DNA of 64,000 bases from Caprimulgus europaeus (lineage: Eukaryota; Chordata; Aves; Caprimulgiformes; Caprimulgidae): the NCBI GenBank assembly GCA_907165065.1, contig OU015528.1, positions 32,386,515-32,450,514 of the forward strand, read 5' to 3'. Numbering within the stretch: position 1 is the stretch's first letter; each line of letters starts with the position of its first letter. Under the pieces are notes generated by a model. That model searched no databases, had not been told where the DNA came from, and saw only the letters and a program-made list of their open reading frames with translations. Of the stretch, positions 60,401 through 64,000 are shown piece by piece. Position numbers and translations under genes: made by a program.

Positions 60401-62399
60401 CTGCAGCATGAATGCATTGCTGCTGCTGGAAAGCACTGCGCTTCAGCTCACCTTGTTTTAGAGGTCTACCTGCAGGGAAGGTGAACTGAAGTGCTTTCCT
60501 CTTTCTGTTTTGATGGTAGAGGTTTAGGTGACTAGGCCAGGTATAGGTAAGAAGAAATTCTGTTCTCTTTTCCTTGCATGAGAATTATGCTGGAGCAATG
60601 CATGGAGCAGTGCTAACTGCATGCTGAACCCTTGTTAGCTCTTCTACCTATTTAAATGTATCTGGGAGGGAAAAATCACATACCTTTTCATGATACTTTT
60701 TGTGGTTACACTCTGAAGGGTAACTTAGGCTGGACAATATACAAGAAATTATTTTGTATATTAGCTTGCCTTATATCTTGTGTATTGTATTGTGTATTCC
60801 TAAATGTGAGATTTAGATAGTATTTTGGCCTTCCCATCTGCCTTCAGGAGGAATGTGAGAGGAGGAGGTGCTGTGCAGTGTGGTGATGTGCTGCAATGGG
60901 TCCCACTGGCCAGCAGTAGGAAAAGCAGAAACACATGTCCTTCGCTGGTTGCTCCTATGGGTCTGCCCGTTTTGGCCACACAGCCAATCCCCCAGGAGTC
61001 ACCATGGAGCTACCATGAGTGTTTGCTGACCCTCCCATCCAGCCATAACCCAACCTCCCCAACACTTGCTTTGGAGAGGAGCATACTTTGGAGAAGAGCC
61101 CATGGCAGTGAGCTTTCAACAACCAGGTTGTGGAGGCAAACAGAGGAGGCATCTAAGTCTTAAAGTTCTTCTCTGCAGTCGGGGAGATTTGGTTCAGTGT
61201 CAAACATAATATATGTCTGCCAACATAAGTGGAGATGGTATCATACAATTGTGTTACACCAAAGGTTAAGTTTGCACCTCAGTCTCTCTAAGCACTTTCT
61301 TAACTATGTAAATTTGTGATGTGCAGGATGAGCTAGATTTTCCTGGAAGTGGCTTCTTCTTTGTTACTCTGTTCTTCTTCTTGTTTTTAGAGGACATGTT
61401 AAGCAAGCAAAGTGGGGCCCTCTCAGAAGTCACCTCTTTTCAAGTGTGAGTGAACCCATTTAGTATTTTTGGGGAGAGAAGAGCAGGTTTCAATGAACCA
61501 CAGAAAAGCATGGAGTAACTTTGCCAGCATCTGTTTAAGGGTCAGACAATTCTGATACTGACCCTTTGCAGGCAGTTACCTTTATTTGCCCAGGAATAGC
61601 AAACTTCTATAGTGAAGAACCCAGTGCTCAAGAAAGGAGCTACTGTGAATAGTTGCCACTGTTTCTCACATTCATGCAGAAGACACTGTCACAAGGCATG
61701 CACTGTCAGTCACATCTGGGACCTGAGGGCCTGCGGCTGTGCAGGACTCAATGAATTGTCCCACTTAAGCCCTTCTGGTGGTGTATTTTGGAGCTTTTCT
61801 GTATTAGATTGTGAAACAGGATAAATGCAATATGAAGTGATAGGCTTAGTGCAGCACAGAACATTCACACACTTGCATCGAGTACACCATTTCCTAATCT
61901 GTGTATCAACAAGACAACAGACATACAAACCCAAGAGCAGATTTAAAAGCTTTCCTAAGAAGGACAGTGTCTCTATTAAAGAAGGTCATGTAAGTGAAAT
62001 TGCAGAGGCAAAAGGGTATACTTTCATCCATTCAAAGGCTGATCTCTTAATCTAAAAAAATATGGTTCAGCATCAAGACTTAAAAGGCAACTCTGTGTGC
62101 TATGGGACCAGGCAGTGCTGCCAGCTTCTGGCTGATGGGCAGCATTGTCCTCTTTTGGGGAACGAAGGTCCTACATCAGCTGCATCCTGCAGTGCAGCCA
62201 GCTAAAATATCCTCTTGGCTTACACTGGGCTAAAAGAATTTTTACTGGTCTATACTTTAAAGGTAACACTCCTGATAATGTAATTTATGTCAAAATCGTA
62301 TCTCAAAACATTTTCAAATATTTACAGGCTCGGTGGTGCAGTGATGCTCCTCTAAGGAACATTAAAAATAAAGTATGTATTTGACAAGCAGACAAAGGA

Positions 62400-63640
62400 A
62401 ACGAGGTAGCAGTCAATACAAACTAAAGCTGTAAAAATTTAGACAATAAGGGAAGCTAAAGAGAATCTGGTAGACTCCAGTACAACAAAAAGGATAAGTA
62501 TTAATATGAAATCAAGCAATGTAGCTGATAGAGAAAGTAAAGTGGTTAGGAATTATAAAGAAAAGGAAAACCTCGGTAAACATTTCTGTCATATTTCAAT
62601 AGGGAAGAGATGGGACACTTAACTACATGAGGCTGATGAAGCATTTTCTACTCTGTAAATACCTATGGAAGCAAAAAGGAGTTGTCTGAACAAACATCTG
62701 TGCCACTGACAATTTTTGAGAAATACTGTAATACTTTAGTGAATTACAACAGGACACTTGCAAAGTGTCAGTATTGTGCTAATACAGAAAAAAGGCAGAG
62801 AAGGATGTGTGAGATAACTGGAGACTAACTCTATTCCTGAGTTAAATAATTGAAAAGCTCATGAAGGAGTCAACAAACAAAACCTTCAAAATTAGAATGC
62901 GTTTGATTCCAACCAGTTTTTAGATAATAGAATCTATTAAGCAAACCATTGTGTTTTAATTACTATCACTTGCTATTTTAAATAAAAAATAGCTCTATAA
63001 AATACTAGTAAATTGCACTGACTGGAAAGATAACTGGCTTAAGATGTGGTTGTCCACAAGAAAATATTTTCTAATGGAGACGCTAAAGCAGCCCTATACC
63101 CAGACTCCTATTCAGACCAAATAACCCCGGCAGCCATATACAAAGCTTGTTTTTAATGGAGGCCTATTTAAGTCAAATGCATTTTAATATAACTGGTGTA
63201 AAACTCTACATCTAAACTAAGGAATTAAGACCTACAGAGAAATTACTGCATATTGGAAAGTGATAACTAAAACCAACCAAGTGTGCAGATTGACAGTTCA
63301 GCATAAGTTTCCACTGTGATAATATGGAGAAAAAATCAAATCACAGTCGTCAGATTTTCTAAATAAAAAATTTGTGAGAAAATGAAAGGAAGTGGTTTTA
63401 ATACCAGACGAAATGTCACTAAGAATTAATATGGTGCCTGCAATTTTGGTATTGATAAATTGAAAGGAACTACAACAAATACTCAAAACTTGGAGAGAAC
63501 ATCTTTGAGACAATCAGAGTACAAAATCTGCTTAGATTATCAAAAGAAAATTTAGAATTGACTCTATAAAGATAAGTAAGAAATCTCTCAGGGGAAAAAA
63601 TGGGTAATTAAGATCTTGCTCATATAGAAGAAGGTCAGGA
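62400..63640 (+). mobile_element. Ancient CR1-type LINE remnant, about 1.2 kb
   Basis: Degraded blocks appear in the order expected for CR1 ORF2. A linker block comes first (AGGGAAGCTAAAGAGAATCT, 62,451-62,470). An RT block around 62,785-62,880 reads like 'KKGREG...NWRLTLF...KIIEKLMKESTNK', matching the usual [25 protein letters not shown] motif A region follows near 62,950. Then come CTCTACATCTA (near 63,203), GGAAAGTGATAAC (near 63,256) and GTTCAGCATAAGTTTCCACT with GTGATAATATGG, which correspond to the block before LGVLVD. Last are the TTGATAAATTGAAAGGAACT and GCTTAGATTATCAAAAG blocks of the C-terminal region. No frame is open for long, and the 3' UTR is not recognisable. It resembles lineages best known from turtles and crocodilians, so it should be old. 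Edges are approximate. Confidence 0.75.
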
Positions 63641-64000
63641 GAGACAGACCGGTGGTTTATCTGGCTTTATAATCTCTGAATATATAATTTTTCAACTTCT
63701 GTGGCAGAATCTGTTCTTTTCATCACAGCTATTTTTTGCTGAGTTACTTGTCTTGTCTAAGATGTCTTTAGATCTAATCTTGTCTTTAGATTCCTGTACA
63801 ATCGGTGCATAAGTATCCATAAAACAATATTAATTTCCTCTCTTAGACATCTGTTGTAGGACAGGATAAATCACCACTGTAGGTTCCTCTACAATGTAGA
63901 ATACTGCATTCATTGTTGTTTCATTGTGGATTCAGTGTAGATTCATCTACACTGTGGAAGGCCACATGTACCGTGAATCCTGGCCTTATGTGCTGTCAGG
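63641..64000. other. Unannotated window end
   Basis: No gene is seen. A perfect 9-bp inverted repeat with a 4-nt loop lies at 63,933-63,954 (CAGTGTAGA, TTCA, TCTACACTG). Confidence 0.5.

Larger units (their letters stand above)
51091..62399. other. Unannotated non-coding stretch
   Basis: No gene or interspersed repeat is recognised over about 11 kb. There is a homopolymer-rich tract at 51,426-51,492, a quadruplex-type G-run motif at 54,406-54,433, a 15-base A run at 55,263-55,277 and a T-rich run near 58,177. The interval 54.1-56.2 kb is GC-richer and produces overlapping frames of up to 144 codons on both strands, none with a recognisable domain. Confidence 0.5.

Noticed and set aside
1..64000. 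CRISPR arrays, operons, ribosome binding sites, tRNA or rRNA genes
   Set aside because: The repeats are those of a bird nuclear genome. I saw no regularly spaced direct repeats other than the LTR minisatellite and no tRNA B-box with a matching cloverleaf.

Overview
The window looks like avian nuclear DNA, and I see no complete functional protein-coding gene in it. The bird assignment rests on the repeats. There are several CR1 LINE fragments, including copies ending in the typical CR1 3' octamer (ATTCTATG / ATTCTGTG). There is also an ERVL-type LTR whose sequence I recognise from bird genomes. Most of the rest is AT-rich, stop-rich single-copy sequence of the kind found in large introns or intergenic deserts. 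I cannot name the species.

Layout. 1-7.86 kb: unannotated DNA. 7.86-8.28 kb: 5'-truncated CR1 (+). 8.28-15.5 kb: unannotated, with a GC-richer patch at 9.7-10.5 kb. 15.51-17.13 kb: a solo LTR on the minus strand that carries a second, younger solo LTR inside it (16,353-16,814), each with its own target-site duplication. 17.13-23.5 kb: unannotated, except for the 3' end of a very old CR1 near 19.83-20.04 kb. 23.5-24.25 kb: a strongly AT-rich block with several minus-strand polyadenylation hexamers. 24.25-32.15 kb: unannotated, with two exon-like segments. 32.15-34.49 kb: the largest element, a CR1 with recognisable reverse-transcriptase motifs but at least three frameshifts and one in-frame stop. 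34.5-36.4 kb: unannotated, with a strong hairpin at 35.0 kb. 36.46-36.87 kb: the only CpG-island-like segment. A minus-strand CR1 piece lacking its 3' end abuts it (36.87-37.24 kb). 37.2-48.4 kb: unannotated. 48.43-48.70 kb and 49.95-50.08 kb: two more CR1 3' ends. About 50.88-51.09 kb and 62.4-63.64 kb: two decayed CR1-type remnants of an older lineage, similar to families I know from turtles and crocodilians. The remainder is unannotated.

No genes act together here. Retrotransposon copies of at least three age classes lie in a gene-poor background with one CpG island. The island, one symmetric 147-bp exon-like segment on the minus strand (26.67-26.81 kb) and a Cys-rich exon-like segment (48.97-49.06 kb) are the best hints that a gene or lncRNA crosses the window. 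Each is weak and needs comparative or transcript data. Boundaries of old repeats are estimates made by eye.
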